A DNA stretch of 64,000 bases from an uncultured Psychrobacter sp. (GCF_947495825.1 NZ_CANMAH010000002.1:124001-188000); one strand, 5' to 3'; numbered from the stretch's first letter, positions 26,634 to 37,011 are shown. Translations and numbers: made by a program. The notes: generated by a model from the sequence alone, not told the origin.

Positions 26634-29588
26634 ATGACCGATAATGACCACAATTCGCACTCACCTATTAATCCCAATACGCTACCAAACTTTGACAACA
26701 TGCCCAATGTGGCGACCATGAATACCAGCCATGTAGACAAAGAGCAGCCACCATTTATCTTAGTAGATGGCTCATACTATCTGTTTCGTACCTATCATGC
26801 GCTGCCAAAAACCATGCAAAACTCGCAAGGCCTAATCACCAATGCCATACGCGGCACCCTAAACGCCTTATTAAAACTCATGCGCCGCTATCATCCAACG
26901 CATATGGCCGTTTGTTTTGATACCAAATCTCCAACATTTCGCCATGCTATGTCTTCTGAATATAAAGCTGCGCGTCCGCCCATCGATGTTGAGTTGGTCA
27001 ACCAAATTCCTTATATCCATCGATTGGTCGCAGCGTTAGGTATTCCATTATTACGTATCGAGGGCGCAGAAGCCGATGATATTATCGGTACCCTTGCTCA
27101 GCGCGCGGTGGCTGAAGGCCATCATGTGGTCATCTCAACTGGCGATAAAGATATGGCGCAATTAGTCAATGACTGCGTGATACTAGAAGATAGCTTTACT
27201 GGCAAAATTACTGATAGTGCAGGCGTGGTCGAAAAATTTGGGATTGAGCCTCACCAGATGATCGACTTTTTGACGCTTATGGGCGACTCGTCTGATGGCA
27301 TCAAAGGGGTGCCCGGTATCGGTAAAAAAACTGCCAAAGACTTGCTCAATAAATACGGCAATATTGACACAATGCTCAAAAACGTTGCTGATATTAAAGG
27401 CCGCGCTGGTAAGAACTTGGTTGAATATGCTGACGATATTCCGTTCAATGCAAAGCTTGCGACCATTGTCACTGACTTAGCCATCGGTCAAGATTGGACA
27501 GACCTTAAAATAAATACCGATCCTTGCGCCCATATCGATGAGCTACGAGATCTGTATACTGAACTTGAATTTAAAAATGAGCTTGCATCACTTGATCACC
27601 CAAACCATCCTGCAAATGGTAGTACAAGCGTTGCTGACAGCCAAGCCAATGCTGAGTCACAATCTCAAGTCGCAAAATCACTGCAATCAAGCGTGATTGA
27701 AAATATCAAAGACAGTAAAAGTCATGATAAAGCATGGCATACGGTGCTTGATAAGCCTGCTTTTGATAGCTTAATTGCCTTGCTAAAAAGCGCACCGCAT
27801 TTCGTTATCGATACCGAGACGACTAGTATTTATTGGCGACAAGCACAAATCGTTGGCCTGTCTTTTGCTGTGCAGGCACATGAGGCATATTATGTACCGC
27901 TTACGCATAGCTTGGAAGGGGATGAGCTGATCGAAAAGCAGCTTGATCGCGATACGGTACTTAACGAGCTTAAACCCATTTTAGAAAACCCAAACATTGG
28001 CAAGATTGGTCAGCATCTAAAATACGACGCACATATCCTCAGCCATTATGGTATTGATTTGGTCGGCGCTATACATACCAGCCCTAATAACTGGGCGATG
28101 GATACCATGTTGGCAAGCTACGTTATCAACGCGGCCATTACTCGCCACGGTATGGATGATCTTGCACGTCACTATCTGCAAACGCAAACGATCAGCTATG
28201 AAGATGTCGCTGGCAAGGGCGCAAAGCAAGTTACCTTTGATCAAGTGGCCATTGATATTGCTAGCGACTACGCTTGCGAAGATGCCGATATCACTTATCA
28301 GCTATTTGATATCTTTAGCCAAAAGCTTAATGAAGACGAAAACAACGTTAAATTGCTCCACCAGCTTGAGATACCGACAGCCGAAATACTGTGCCAAATG
28401 GAAGCGGATGGCATTTTAATCAAGCGCTCCTTTTTAAATGAGTTATCAAAACGTTTTGATGAAGAAATCATCGCGCTCGAAAAACGTGCTTATGAAGTGG
28501 CTGGAGAGGCGTTCAATCTTGGCTCACCAAAGCAGTTCGGTGAGATGTTATTTGATAAGCTTGGCGTCCCTGGTGGCAAAAAAACCAAGTCAGGCCAATA
28601 CTCTACTGGTGAAGCCATATTGTCAAAAATCGATCATCCATTAGTAGAAATCGTACTAGAATATCGCGGCTTGTCCAAACTTAAAAGCACTTATACTGAT
28701 GCGCTTGATACCGTTGCAGACGCTGAAACTGATCGCGTCCATACCAGCTACCATCAGGCATTGACCAGTACTGGACGCTTGTCATCGACTGATCCCAACT
28801 TGCAGAATATTCCGATTCGTACGGCTACTGGACGTCTGATTCGCCAAGCGTTTATCGCGCCAGAAGGTCGTGTCATCTTGGCAGCGGATTACTCACAAAT
28901 CGAGCTGCGCCTTATGGCACATTTTTCTGGCGACAAAAACCTGACGCATGCCTTTAACGAAGGGCTCGATATTCACGCAGCTACCGCAGCTGAGGTGCTA
29001 GGCAAACAGGTCGCTGATGTCAGCTCGACCGAGCGCCGTAATGCCAAAGCCATTAACTTCGGTCTGCTTTATGGTATGAGTGCGTTTGGGCTTGCCAAGC
29101 AACTACAAATGAGCCGCGGTGAAGCGCAAGACTATATCGATATGTACTTTGAGCGTTATCCGGGTGTCAAACAATATATGGTTGATACTCGTGCTAGCGC
29201 CTATGAGCGCGGCTATGTTGAGACGATATTGAACCGCAAGCTTTACACACCAGATATTAATCATAGCAATCGTATGGTGAAGCAAGGAGCTGAACGTGCC
29301 GCTATCAACGCCCCACTCCAGGGCTCCGCTGCTGACTTGATTAAACTTGCTATGATTGCTGTCGATAAGGTACTGCCTAAAGAACATGCCAAAATGCTGC
29401 TACAAGTCCATGATGAATTGGTTTTTGAAGTGGATACTGACAAAGTCAGTGAGATTAGTCAGCTTATTACTGATGCCATGCAAGATGTCTTAACGACCAC
29501 TGCTGTTGAAAAGGGTTGGAATATAGACTTTGCGGTGCCATTACTGGTTGAGACAGACAGCGGTAGCAATTGGGATGAAGCGCATTAA
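26634..29588 (+). CDS. polA: DNA polymerase I
   Basis: PolA fills gaps, removes RNA primers and proofreads in replication and repair. All three domains are intact. The 5'-3' nuclease domain (about 35-320) includes FDTKSPTFRH and GVPGIGKKTAKDLL. The 3'-5' exonuclease (about 365-550) has DTETTS, GQHLKYD and YACEDAD, so proofreading should be active. The polymerase has motif A DYSQIELRLMAHFSG, motif B RRNAKAINFGLLYG and motif C QVHDELVFEV. An acidic-polar N-terminal extension of about 35 residues and a linker near 325-355 make it longer than E. coli PolA (928). GTG 26625 is an alternative start three codons upstream. A strong terminator follows. Confidence 0.97.
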   Translation: MTDNDHNSHSPINPNTLPNFDNMPNVATMNTSHVDKEQPPFILVDGSYYLFRTYHALPKTMQNSQGLITNAIRGTLNALLKLMRRYHPTHMAVCFDTKSPTFRHAMSSEYKAARPPIDVELVNQIPYIHRLVAALGIPLLRIEGAEADDIIGTLAQRAVAEGHHVVISTGDKDMAQLVNDCVILEDSFTGKITDSAGVVEKFGIEPHQMIDFLTLMGDSSDGIKGVPGIGKKTAKDLLNKYGNIDTMLKNVADIKGRAGKNLVEYADDIPFNAKLATIVTDLAIGQDWTDLKINTDPCAHIDELRDLYTELEFKNELASLDHPNHPANGSTSVADSQANAESQSQVAKSLQSSVIENIKDSKSHDKAWHTVLDKPAFDSLIALLKSAPHFVIDTETTSIYWRQAQIVGLSFAVQAHEAYYVPLTHSLEGDELIEKQLDRDTVLNELKPILENPNIGKIGQHLKYDAHILSHYGIDLVGAIHTSPNNWAMDTMLASYVINAAITRHGMDDLARHYLQTQTISYEDVAGKGAKQVTFDQVAIDIASDYACEDADITYQLFDIFSQKLNEDENNVKLLHQLEIPTAEILCQMEADGILIKRSFLNELSKRFDEEIIALEKRAYEVAGEAFNLGSPKQFGEMLFDKLGVPGGKKTKSGQYSTGEAILSKIDHPLVEIVLEYRGLSKLKSTYTDALDTVADAETDRVHTSYHQALTSTGRLSSTDPNLQNIPIRTATGRLIRQAFIAPEGRVILAADYSQIELRLMAHFSGDKNLTHAFNEGLDIHAATAAEVLGKQVADVSSTERRNAKAINFGLLYGMSAFGLAKQLQMSRGEAQDYIDMYFERYPGVKQYMVDTRASAYERGYVETILNRKLYTPDINHSNRMVKQGAERAAINAPLQGSAADLIKLAMIAVDKVLPKEHAKMLLQVHDELVFEVDTDKVSEISQLITDAMQDVLTTTAVEKGWNIDFAVPLLVETDSGSNWDEAH

Positions 29589-29710
29589 ATTATCAATTTT
29601 AACAATGGGTTATGACTAATTAGTAAAATTAAATGAAGACGTGATAGTAGAATTAGCGTTATAATAATATCACGTTAATTAGTTTTGCTTTATCAGATTA
29701 TTTACGATTT

Positions 29711-29737
29711 AAAAGTGAGCCTTTGGGTTCACTTTTT
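29711..29737 (+). terminator. Rho-independent terminator of polA
   Basis: AAAAGTGAGCC pairs with GGTTCACTTTT (one G-T wobble) across a short loop and runs into a T stretch, about 120 bp after the polA stop. Confidence 0.85.
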
Positions 29738-29764
29738 TTGTTTCAAAATTAGGAGCCCACTATT

Positions 29765-30298
29765 TTGGCTACAGATGGCATTATTGAAGTCCCCGGTCTT
29801 ATACTTATTATTATGTGCTTGCTACGCTCTGCTCAATACGTAGTACAAAGTCAGAGCAAGCAAAGCCGTTATTTTTGGCTTGCATCAGTGTTAGTATTTT
29901 TTGCAGTGATTCGTCGCGAGTTGAATTACTTACCAGATCTGCTTATTCCAAGCGACTTCTCGCTACTTGGACATTCTTATGACTGGTGGGAAGACAGCGT
30001 CCTGACCGTTATCTACCTTCTCATCGTTGGTTTACTCATCTATTCTTGGCGCTATCTCAAAGCTGTCTTAAAAGATGTCGATGTATCACTATATGTCATC
30101 GTAGTCCTACTGGCGATAATACAGTATATGGGCGAGAATGCGATTGTGTTCCCTTACGCTGCTGGCGGCATTATTGAAGAGTTAGCAGAAACTGCTATTT
30201 ATGGTATTGCTTTGCTTTATTTATGGAAATTTAAGTTGGCGGCTTTTGAGAATTCATCAGTAAAACCAAATTTTGATACACAGCGCAAGAGTACATAA
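29765..30298 (+). CDS. Inner-membrane protein of unknown function, TTG start
   Basis: The start is a TTG at 29765 with a perfect AGGAG at 29751-29755, 9 nt upstream; no ATG occurs until well into the first helix. The 177-residue product has about five hydrophobic segments (residues 8-22, 41-52, 78-98, 104-122 and 140-160). Polar loops include FFAVIRRELNYLPDLL and HSYDWWEDS. The conserved-looking charged residues R/E in RRELNY and H/D/E in GHSYDWWED could be functional, but I do not recognise the family. The tail is hydrophilic. Confidence 0.7.
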   Translation: MATDGIIEVPGLILIIMCLLRSAQYVVQSQSKQSRYFWLASVLVFFAVIRRELNYLPDLLIPSDFSLLGHSYDWWEDSVLTVIYLLIVGLLIYSWRYLKAVLKDVDVSLYVIVVLLAIIQYMGENAIVFPYAAGGIIEELAETAIYGIALLYLWKFKLAAFENSSVKPNFDTQRKST

Positions 30299-30349
30299 GA
30301 GCGTAAGATTGGCAGTTTGTAGCATTGCCCAGTGTATATATCTTAATAA

Positions 30350-30377
30350 TTATCTTTTCTGTTTAATTTGCTATACT
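30350..30377 (+). promoter_or_regulatory. Candidate extended -10 promoter before the SDR gene
   Basis: TGCTATACT (30369-30377) is an extended -10 match. A weak -35, TTATCT, lies at 30350-30355 with 16-bp spacing. It could drive the short reading frame at 30404-30469 and the dehydrogenase gene at 30518. Confidence 0.4.
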
Positions 30378-30517
30378 AAATATAAGTTCGAGGGACAATT
30401 GCGATGTTTGTAACGGCGTTGACTTTATTAATGCCCATGCTAAAAGTATCGCTAAATATTGCTACTTAGCGTTGTACCTCGCTTTACTCATTACTGCTTA
30501 TTATTAAGTCACTCATT

Positions 30518-31306
30518 ATGAATATATTAATTACTGGTGCATCGCGTGGTATTGGTTTGGCTACTGCTAAAAAACTGGCGGCAAAGGGACATAGTGTTGG
30601 CCTATTTGCAACCAATACTGATACGCTTGAAGACGCAACTAAAGATAAAGCTTTTAAAAAAGCAATGAAACAAAAACGTATCATAACCGGTCAGCTTGAC
30701 GTTATCCAGCCTGACTCATGGGAAGATGCCATCAGTCAAATGATTGATAATTTTGGCAGTATCGACGCGTTAATCAACAACGCAGGTGTGCTGGTCAGTG
30801 GTGCTTTGCCCGCGACTGATTTGCAGCAGCAGCTGTCTTTAATCGACGTCAACTGTAAAGGCGTACTTATCGGCTGTCACAAACTTGCACCTTATTTGGC
30901 TGATAGCGAAAACGGTAAAATCGTCAATGTGTCCTCAGCGTCTGCTATCTATGGTCAGCCTGAAGTTGCCAATTATGCGGCCAGTAAGTTTTTTGTTCGC
31001 GGTCTCACCGAAGGTCTTAATATTGAATATCAAAAGCTCGGTATCAAAGTCATAGATGTTATGCCGCTTTGGGTTAAGTCTGATATGACAAAAGATATTG
31101 AGGTGACAAGCATTGAGCGCTTGGGTATCAATTTGACTGTCAATGATGTGGCAAAGACTCTGTGCAAACTGACCACCCGCCCCAATCGTAAACTAAAAAG
31201 CACGCACTACTCGGTCGGCATGCCAGCCAAAGTCTTTCAAACTCTTTCACAAGTCACGCCCGATCCTGTGATCCGCTGGGTAAATACCAAAGTGGGTGCC
31301 AAATAA
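30518..31306 (+). CDS. Short-chain dehydrogenase/reductase (SDR family)
   Basis: The 262-residue protein is a classical SDR. It has the nucleotide-binding TGASRGIGLATAKKL near the N-terminus, NNAG in the core and the catalytic serine in VNVSSASAIYG with YAASK (Tyr and Lys of YxxxK). The absence of an acidic residue after beta-2 (GLFATNTDTL) suggests NADP(H) over NAD(H), though this is weak evidence. After the active site the protein differs from FabG and looks more like short oxidoreductases of unknown substrate (VMPLWVKSDMTK). No pathway partners are adjacent. Confidence 0.9.
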   Translation: MNILITGASRGIGLATAKKLAAKGHSVGLFATNTDTLEDATKDKAFKKAMKQKRIITGQLDVIQPDSWEDAISQMIDNFGSIDALINNAGVLVSGALPATDLQQQLSLIDVNCKGVLIGCHKLAPYLADSENGKIVNVSSASAIYGQPEVANYAASKFFVRGLTEGLNIEYQKLGIKVIDVMPLWVKSDMTKDIEVTSIERLGINLTVNDVAKTLCKLTTRPNRKLKSTHYSVGMPAKVFQTLSQVTPDPVIRWVNTKVGAK

Positions 31307-31349
31307 AGCACAGCCCATTTACCCATAGCTTATCGTATTATCCTGACGG

Positions 31350-32639
31350 CTACTCAATCTGAGTGGCCGTTTTGCTTGCCGCTCGAATGTCAATTGCTTG
31401 CTCTATGGTTTTATCGATGAAGGTATTGTTGTTAATAAGCGTGTTTTTGATTGGTCCTGCGGCAGTGTCTTCGCGAATTTTTGAACCAACCTGAATGGGC
31501 AAACGAACGTCGGCGGCAAATGTATTACCCCTAATCAGTGTGCCATCATCTTCCACAATAACGCCCTGCTCGACTTGGGTAAACTGATTATCAATGATTT
31601 GATTGTCTTTAGCACTGTCTAAGTGATAGCTGGCAAACAGCGTTTGCTTGACCAAATACGCGCCGCATTCAAACCCTTTTAGGTTGCGCGATTGCCTTGA
31701 CGCTACCCACACGCCCACTGGTTCATTTTGAAAGACATTACCACGAATGATATTGTCACGACTCGACTCAGTACGTTTGAAATAATTGCTGCGCGACGGG
31801 TCATCAGCATGCTCAAAGCAGTTGCGATAGAGCAAGATACTGCCTGCGCCATTGTGTATAAATTGATTATTCTCAATACGATTGTTGTTTGATGAGTCCA
31901 CCGCGATGGCTTCACGATTGGGCTTAAACGTGCGAAAACCATTACCGACAAACACAGAGTCTTTAATCACGTTATCGCGACTACCAAACTCCAGATATAA
32001 CCCAACAGTGCCAGCGTTTTGAATACGCACGTGTTCAAAGCTCACACCGTGTACGTGGTCGCCGACGAACATGCCGCTGTTGATACTATTCTGACTGCTG
32101 ACATTGATGACGCGGATATCTCTTGGTGCCAGCGCGCGATTGGCAGCAGGGTCGATAACGCCGCGCGTATGACGCTGATTGGGATTGCTATATTGGCGAA
32201 TATGCAGCGCATGGCCGTAGCCTGTTATATGACAATTGGCAACGGTAATATTCTCAATAGCAGCATCCGCCTTTGGTTTAATCACGATAGCACTGGCCTT
32301 TGATGAATCATCAGCACTGGTGCTAAGCTGCGCCCCTTGACAGTCAAGCGAGCTGTGAGAGTCACTGAGCTCAAAGCGTATCGACTGCCCTGCTAAGTCG
32401 CAGTTTTTACTCAGGGTGTTATGACCTTTTATCGTCACAGCTTGCTTGGGCGTCAGCTGCGCGCACTCTATTACGGCCGCGGTACTTGGTAGCTTAGCAT
32501 CCATGACCAACGGCTTTTTTATAGTGTCCGTTTGACTGACGGCTGGCTGATTGTCACAAGCGCTTAAGCTCATAGCGATTATCAGGCCGACCATGATCGA
32601 TAGTACATTGACATATTTTAGGCGAGAAACAAGGGCCAT
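31350..32639 (-). CDS. Right-handed parallel beta-helix lipoprotein (NosD-like repeats)
   Basis: The signal sequence ends in lipobox LSAC with C28 followed by Asp-Asn; Asp at +2 usually retains a lipoprotein in the inner membrane by the Lol rule. The mature part has many short repeats of the type found in NosD/pectate-lyase-like helices, with Asn-ladder segments such as NVIKDSVFVGNGF, NRIENNQFIHNGAG, NIIRGNVFQNEPVG and NQIIDNQFTQVEQG. About nine to ten coils can be counted from about residue 130 onward. Such helices bind or process carbohydrates or aid periplasmic assembly. No nos operon or polysaccharide gene is nearby, so the role is unknown. Confidence 0.82.
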   Translation of the reverse strand: MALVSRLKYVNVLSIMVGLIIAMSLSACDNQPAVSQTDTIKKPLVMDAKLPSTAAVIECAQLTPKQAVTIKGHNTLSKNCDLAGQSIRFELSDSHSSLDCQGAQLSTSADDSSKASAIVIKPKADAAIENITVANCHITGYGHALHIRQYSNPNQRHTRGVIDPAANRALAPRDIRVINVSSQNSINSGMFVGDHVHGVSFEHVRIQNAGTVGLYLEFGSRDNVIKDSVFVGNGFRTFKPNREAIAVDSSNNNRIENNQFIHNGAGSILLYRNCFEHADDPSRSNYFKRTESSRDNIIRGNVFQNEPVGVWVASRQSRNLKGFECGAYLVKQTLFASYHLDSAKDNQIIDNQFTQVEQGVIVEDDGTLIRGNTFAADVRLPIQVGSKIREDTAAGPIKNTLINNNTFIDKTIEQAIDIRAASKTATQIE

Positions 32640-32912
32640 ATAGTCAATTCACTCTAAAAATGACATAGCGCTGCTGGGATGAATTTTGTGCAGCCTCTGT
32701 GATAACAGCACGCAAGTAAAATTTATACCAGTAGCGCGTTTAGATTTATAACAATTTTCATTTGAACTGACTATAAATAACGCTCACTGCGGGTTGTCTT
32801 ACATTTTTTGAACATCCTGTGACACCTTACTACTAGTCGAGCTCGAGCTAACACGGCACACTGATTCTCATCATACAGATAAAAATCAATCATAATATAA
32901 AAGGAATGAAAG

Positions 32913-33230
32913 ATGGATAATACAAAAACCCCGCTCCCAGAGGCGCAAGACCGTATCGATGGCGATGACAACCAGCGAGTCGATTTAGACAATCCAATGC
33001 TGCATACGATTGATGACGATGACGTCATTGACAATAGCGTAGGGTTCGACAACTCACAAGCAGGCAGCGAGGCCACGCAAGGCCTCACACCGATGCATCG
33101 CCAAAATATCGATGAAGCCCGTGTCGATGAGGTATTGGTCGAGGACAATCTAGATGACAAAGATTATCCAGACATCGTCGATATCGCTGATACCGACGCT
33201 GCTGAACGTAGTAATGACGATAATTTTTAA
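32913..33230 (+). CDS. Small highly acidic protein, unknown function
   Basis: AAAGGA lies about 9 nt before ATG 32913, which supports translation. The 105-residue product has about 25 Asp and 6 Glu against about 7 Lys/Arg, and no hydrophobic core of any length, so it is probably intrinsically disordered. It contains a DDDDV run and several I/V-D repeats (DIVDIADTDA). It is not a signal-peptide protein. A frame of 129 codons on the opposite strand (32771-33160) lacks a ribosome site. I do not recognise the family; small acidic proteins of this type occur in Moraxellaceae. Confidence 0.7.
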   Translation: MDNTKTPLPEAQDRIDGDDNQRVDLDNPMLHTIDDDDVIDNSVGFDNSQAGSEATQGLTPMHRQNIDEARVDEVLVEDNLDDKDYPDIVDIADTDAAERSNDDNF

Positions 33231-33270
33231 GTAAGTTTTTTGATTATAAAGTATGTGTATTACTATAAAT

Positions 33271-33304
33271 AAAAAACACCGAACATCATGTTCGGTGTTT
33301 TTTT
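33271..33304. terminator. Bidirectional terminator between the acidic-protein gene and hemH
   Basis: AAAAAACACCGAAC (33271-33284) and GTTCGGTGTTTTTT form a 14-bp perfect stem with a 5-nt loop. It has A and T runs on both sides, so it can serve both convergent genes. Confidence 0.92.
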
Positions 33305-33331
33305 ATCATTCATTAAGATCAAAAGGCTTAA

Positions 33332-34351
33332 CTACGCCCAGCCATCAAGCGTGCCTGCCCAGCCCTTAACCAAAGGTTTGCTAAGCGCTTCAAGTAAATC
33401 AATGTGCGCCTCATCAAGATTTAGAGCAGGTATATAATGATACTCTTGCCCGCCAGCGTTTAAGAAATTATCACGATTTTCAATCGCCAGCTCTTCTAGC
33501 GTCTCCAGACAATCGGCAGAAAATGCAGGACTGATAACCTGCACCGAACGCACGCCAGACTGACCCCACTCCTCTAGTACCACATCGGTATAAGGCTTAA
33601 CCCATTCTTGTTTGCCAAAACGCGACTGGAAGCTGATGATCCATTCATCATCTCTTAGACCAAGCGCGTGTGCGACTTGGGCGGCGGTACACTTGCAGCG
33701 GCTCGGATACGGATCGCCTTTGTCCGCATACGGCTGCGGGATACCGTGAAAGCTAAACATCAGCTTTTCAGGCTTGCCATGCTCTGCCTGAAAGCGGCGA
33801 ATCGAGTCCGCTAGTGCCTGAATGTACAGCGGATGAGCGAAATAATCCTTCACGATGGTATAGTTGGGCAAATTGCGCTGCGTCAGTGTCCACTTGGTCA
33901 GCGCATCATAGACAGCGCCGCCCGAGGTGGCAGAATACTGCGGGAATAATGGTAGGATGACAAAATGATCCACACCTTCGCTGCGCAAACTGTCCATCAC
34001 ATCGGGCAAGCCAGGATTGCCATAGCTCATCGCCGCATGTACCGACACGCGAAACGGAGCAACGCTGTCGGCCAAACGCGGTGACAACTGCTCGACTTGG
34101 CTATTTAATATCTTACGGATGGGTGAGTCACCTTCCCAGATACTAGCGTAAGCCTTTGCTACACGTTTAGGCCGGCTTGGCAGTACAAACAAGTTTAGAA
34201 TGATGGCCCACAGAAACTGAGGAATTTCAATCACGCGTGGGTCTGATAAAAACTGTTTCAGATAACGACGGACGGCAGGCGCTGTCGGCTCATCAGGTGT
34301 CCCAAGGTTGACCAATAAGACGGCGATACGGGGCGGCAGTTTAGGTTTCAT
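33332..34351 (-). CDS. hemH: Ferrochelatase
   Basis: HemH inserts ferrous iron into protoporphyrin IX, the last step of protoheme synthesis. The 339-residue protein shows [20 protein letters not shown] at the N-terminus, the catalytic His in [36 protein letters not shown] and the acidic-site Glu segment [15 protein letters not shown]. Length and motifs are standard. It reads toward the acidic-protein gene with a shared terminator and is not in an operon with other heme genes. Confidence 0.97.
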   Translation of the reverse strand: MKPKLPPRIAVLLVNLGTPDEPTAPAVRRYLKQFLSDPRVIEIPQFLWAIILNLFVLPSRPKRVAKAYASIWEGDSPIRKILNSQVEQLSPRLADSVAPFRVSVHAAMSYGNPGLPDVMDSLRSEGVDHFVILPLFPQYSATSGGAVYDALTKWTLTQRNLPNYTIVKDYFAHPLYIQALADSIRRFQAEHGKPEKLMFSFHGIPQPYADKGDPYPSRCKCTAAQVAHALGLRDDEWIISFQSRFGKQEWVKPYTDVVLEEWGQSGVRSVQVISPAFSADCLETLEELAIENRDNFLNAGGQEYHYIPALNLDEAHIDLLEALSKPLVKGWAGTLDGWA

Positions 34352-34622
34352 AAAAGTCGTGTGTTATTCATAAGTGGTAAAAGAGGACTGTTAAGACAAT
34401 GTTCATTTAATAGCTGATTAGTGTAGCATTTTATCGCTAAAAAACGCATGGTAAAGGCGCTCTTTATACAATTTGCTACGCGTGTCAAATAAAGACGGCG
34501 TATGGAGGTTGTACTCCTACGCCCATCGCCATACAATAGGCAAGCTCATTTTAAAAACAGTATAGAAAATAGTTTTTATCTTGTCTTTTTTTTATTGATG
34601 ATCGTTGTCTTGCGAGGTAGCT

Positions 34623-36011
34623 TTGAACGCACGCCCTGATAGTACCAGTGACCAACTCCCAAAAGATACATTCGATTCACAAGGCTTAGCCGATAAGGCT
34701 GGCTCAGTAGGAATCGTCACGCCCGAAAAAATCCATTTTGCCGAACCGCTGACTCTAGAATGCAATCGTACTTTGCCATCTTTTGACTTAATGGTAGAGA
34801 CCTATGGCACGCTTAACCAAGACAAATCAAATGCCATTTTGATTTGCCATGCCTTGTCTGGCAGTCATCATGCGGCAGGGTACTATAGTCATGATGACAA
34901 AAAAGCGGGCTGGTGGGACAATATGATCGGACCCAACAAAGCCATCGATACCAATCGGTTTTTTGTGGTATGTGTCAACAATATCGGTAGCTGCTTTGGC
35001 TCGACAGGCCCAACGACCATCAACCCTGATACCATCAATCAAGCTGATGGCAGCGAGCCTCAAGTCTATGGCCCTGACTTTCCACTGATCACCATCAAAG
35101 ACTGGGTAAAAACCCAAGCTATGCTCTCAGATCGCCTAGGCATTGATGTTTGGCATGCTATCGTCGGCGGCTCTATGGGCGGGATGCAGGCGCTACAATG
35201 GTCAGTTGATTATCCAGACAGACTAAAGCGCTGCGTCGTTATTGCCAGTACACCAAAGCTATCTGCGCAAAATATCGCCTTTAATGAAGTCGCTCGTCAG
35301 TCTATTCTCTCTGACCCTGATTTTAATGACGGCCGCTATATACAAGCTGGCACCTATCCTCGTCGCGGGCTTATCCTTGCGCGAATGGTGGGTCATATTA
35401 CTTATCTGACTGAAGATGCAATGAAAGCCAAGTTTGGCCGCGACCTAAAATCAGGTAAATTTATGTACGGCTATGATGTCGAGTTCCAAGTCGAGAGCTA
35501 TCTGCGCTATCAAGGTGAACGTTTTAGCAAAAACTTCGATGCCAACACCTATTTGCTGATGACCAAAGCCTTAGATTATTTTGATCCAACGCGCGACTAT
35601 CCATCAACACAATCGCCAGACTCGGCAGCATCAGTGCAGCTTGAAGACTCGATTGCTGCATCAATCAACACCCCTGAGAGCACACTTGAAGACAACCTTG
35701 TGACTCAAGATGATAGCGAGAACGACAATCATCAAGAACTGACCGCGCTCAAAGCAGCATTTGCTCATACCAAATGTCAGTACTTAGTCGTATCATTTAC
35801 TACCGATTGGCGCTTTGCTCCCGAGCGCTCGCAAGAAATCGTAGATGCACTCATGGCCACGGGCAAACCAGTCAGTTATATCGATGTTGATGCGCCGCAC
35901 GGTCATGATTCGTTTTTATTTAATATTCCACGTTACATGGGCGCGGTCAAAGGCTTTTTAACGGCACCCTTTATGACGAGCAACTCAATAACCCAAGGAG
36001 AGCGCTCATGA
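34623..36011 (+). CDS. metX: Homoserine O-acetyltransferase (MetX)
   Basis: MetX activates homoserine by acylation in methionine synthesis. The start is TTG 34623 with GAGG at 34614-34617; an in-frame TTG at 34605 is an alternative and no ATG is near. The alpha/beta-hydrolase triad is visible: the nucleophile Ser in [13 protein letters not shown], Asp in [11 protein letters not shown] and His in APHGHDSFL. At 462 residues it exceeds the usual 370-400. The excess is an acidic, Ser/Thr-rich insertion at about residues 326-372, between DYFDPTRDY and [10 protein letters not shown]. The gene overlaps metW by 4 nt, the standard Proteobacterial pairing. Specificity for acetyl versus succinyl donor cannot be judged with confidence. 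Confidence 0.95.
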   Translation: MNARPDSTSDQLPKDTFDSQGLADKAGSVGIVTPEKIHFAEPLTLECNRTLPSFDLMVETYGTLNQDKSNAILICHALSGSHHAAGYYSHDDKKAGWWDNMIGPNKAIDTNRFFVVCVNNIGSCFGSTGPTTINPDTINQADGSEPQVYGPDFPLITIKDWVKTQAMLSDRLGIDVWHAIVGGSMGGMQALQWSVDYPDRLKRCVVIASTPKLSAQNIAFNEVARQSILSDPDFNDGRYIQAGTYPRRGLILARMVGHITYLTEDAMKAKFGRDLKSGKFMYGYDVEFQVESYLRYQGERFSKNFDANTYLLMTKALDYFDPTRDYPSTQSPDSAASVQLEDSIAASINTPESTLEDNLVTQDDSENDNHQELTALKAAFAHTKCQYLVVSFTTDWRFAPERSQEIVDALMATGKPVSYIDVDAPHGHDSFLFNIPRYMGAVKGFLTAPFMTSNSITQGERS

Positions 36012-36625
36012 GAATGGATCATCAGCTGGCCGAGCGCTGGATTGCGCCGCAATCGCACGTATTGGATTTGGGTTGTGGTAATGGCGATCTGCTCGCACAT
36101 TTACAGCAAAAACTGGGCGTAACAGGTTATGGGCTTGAAATCGATGAAGACAAAATCAACGAAGCCATCGGTAAAGGCTTATCTATCGTCGAGCAAGACC
36201 TCAATGATGGGCTGGCACGTTTCGCTGACAACAGCTTTGACACCGTCGTCATGGCGCGCGCCCTACAGGCGGTCAAAGCCCCTGACTTACTGCTACTTGA
36301 TATGCTACGTGTTGCTCGCGAAGCCGTCATCACCTTTCCGAACTTTGCCCATTGGCAAAACCGTATTCATCTAGGGTTTAAAGGTCTGATGCCAGTATCA
36401 GAAGCCCTACCTTATGAATGGTACGATACACCAAACATTCATCTATGCACGTTCAAAGATTTTGAGCAGTTATGTGCCAAACACGATATTCATATTCTTA
36501 GTCGTTTTGCTGTCAGTGACTCTGATAAAGGGCCCTCTCCTTTACTATCAACTTTAATAAGACAAGCACCCAACTTATTAGCAGACGTTGCTATTTATAG
36601 AGTAACCAAACAAAAATCCATTTGA
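36008..36625 (+). CDS. metW: Methionine biosynthesis protein MetW
   Basis: MetW is a methyltransferase-fold protein needed with MetX for homoserine acylation in many Proteobacteria. The 205-residue sequence has the SAM-type loop [28 protein letters not shown], the [13 protein letters not shown] segment and [13 protein letters not shown], all typical of the family. Its ATG overlaps the TGA of metX (ATGA), so translation is coupled. Confidence 0.96.
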   Translation: MRMDHQLAERWIAPQSHVLDLGCGNGDLLAHLQQKLGVTGYGLEIDEDKINEAIGKGLSIVEQDLNDGLARFADNSFDTVVMARALQAVKAPDLLLLDMLRVAREAVITFPNFAHWQNRIHLGFKGLMPVSEALPYEWYDTPNIHLCTFKDFEQLCAKHDIHILSRFAVSDSDKGPSPLLSTLIRQAPNLLADVAIYRVTKQKSI

Positions 36626-37011
36626 ATTCATTATATTAAGTAGCTGTCTAAGTATTGTGTTTTGTATATTCATTCTTACGGTTTAATAACTGTATGATTT
36701 TGTTACATACTACGATGTTTAAAACGACGTTAAAACGAGTAATTAGTATTTGAGTTTCGTAACTTTGGGTGGTAAGCTAGCAAAATAGTGTCGATGACAC
36801 CCTCATTACAATTACTTATCTGTTGAGTTAGCGTAAACGAAGAGACTTATGTTCATAAGTTTGCTATTCATTCATAGTTAATATGATGTTGCTAATAACT
36901 AGGTAAGTTCATACTGCAAAGTGTAATGTCTGCGATAGTGTCGCTTGATGATATAAATTTTGGCGGCAAACTTTATCCATTGCTTATCAACTGCCTAATT
37001 TTGGAGCTGCT
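36626..37011 (+). other. 386-bp intergenic region upstream of the Sel1-repeat gene
   Basis: No gene is seen. It is AT-rich, with a small inverted repeat GTGTC-GAT-GACAC at 36788-36800. I could not place a convincing promoter, though TTGATG at 36945 is a possible -35. There is no clear terminator for metW. Confidence 0.4.

Noticed and set aside
32771..33160. 129-codon frame opposite the acidic-protein gene.
   Set aside because: It lacks a ribosome site, is Ser/Cys/Arg-rich in the way antisense frames of acidic genes are, and the plus-strand gene has AAAGGA before its ATG.
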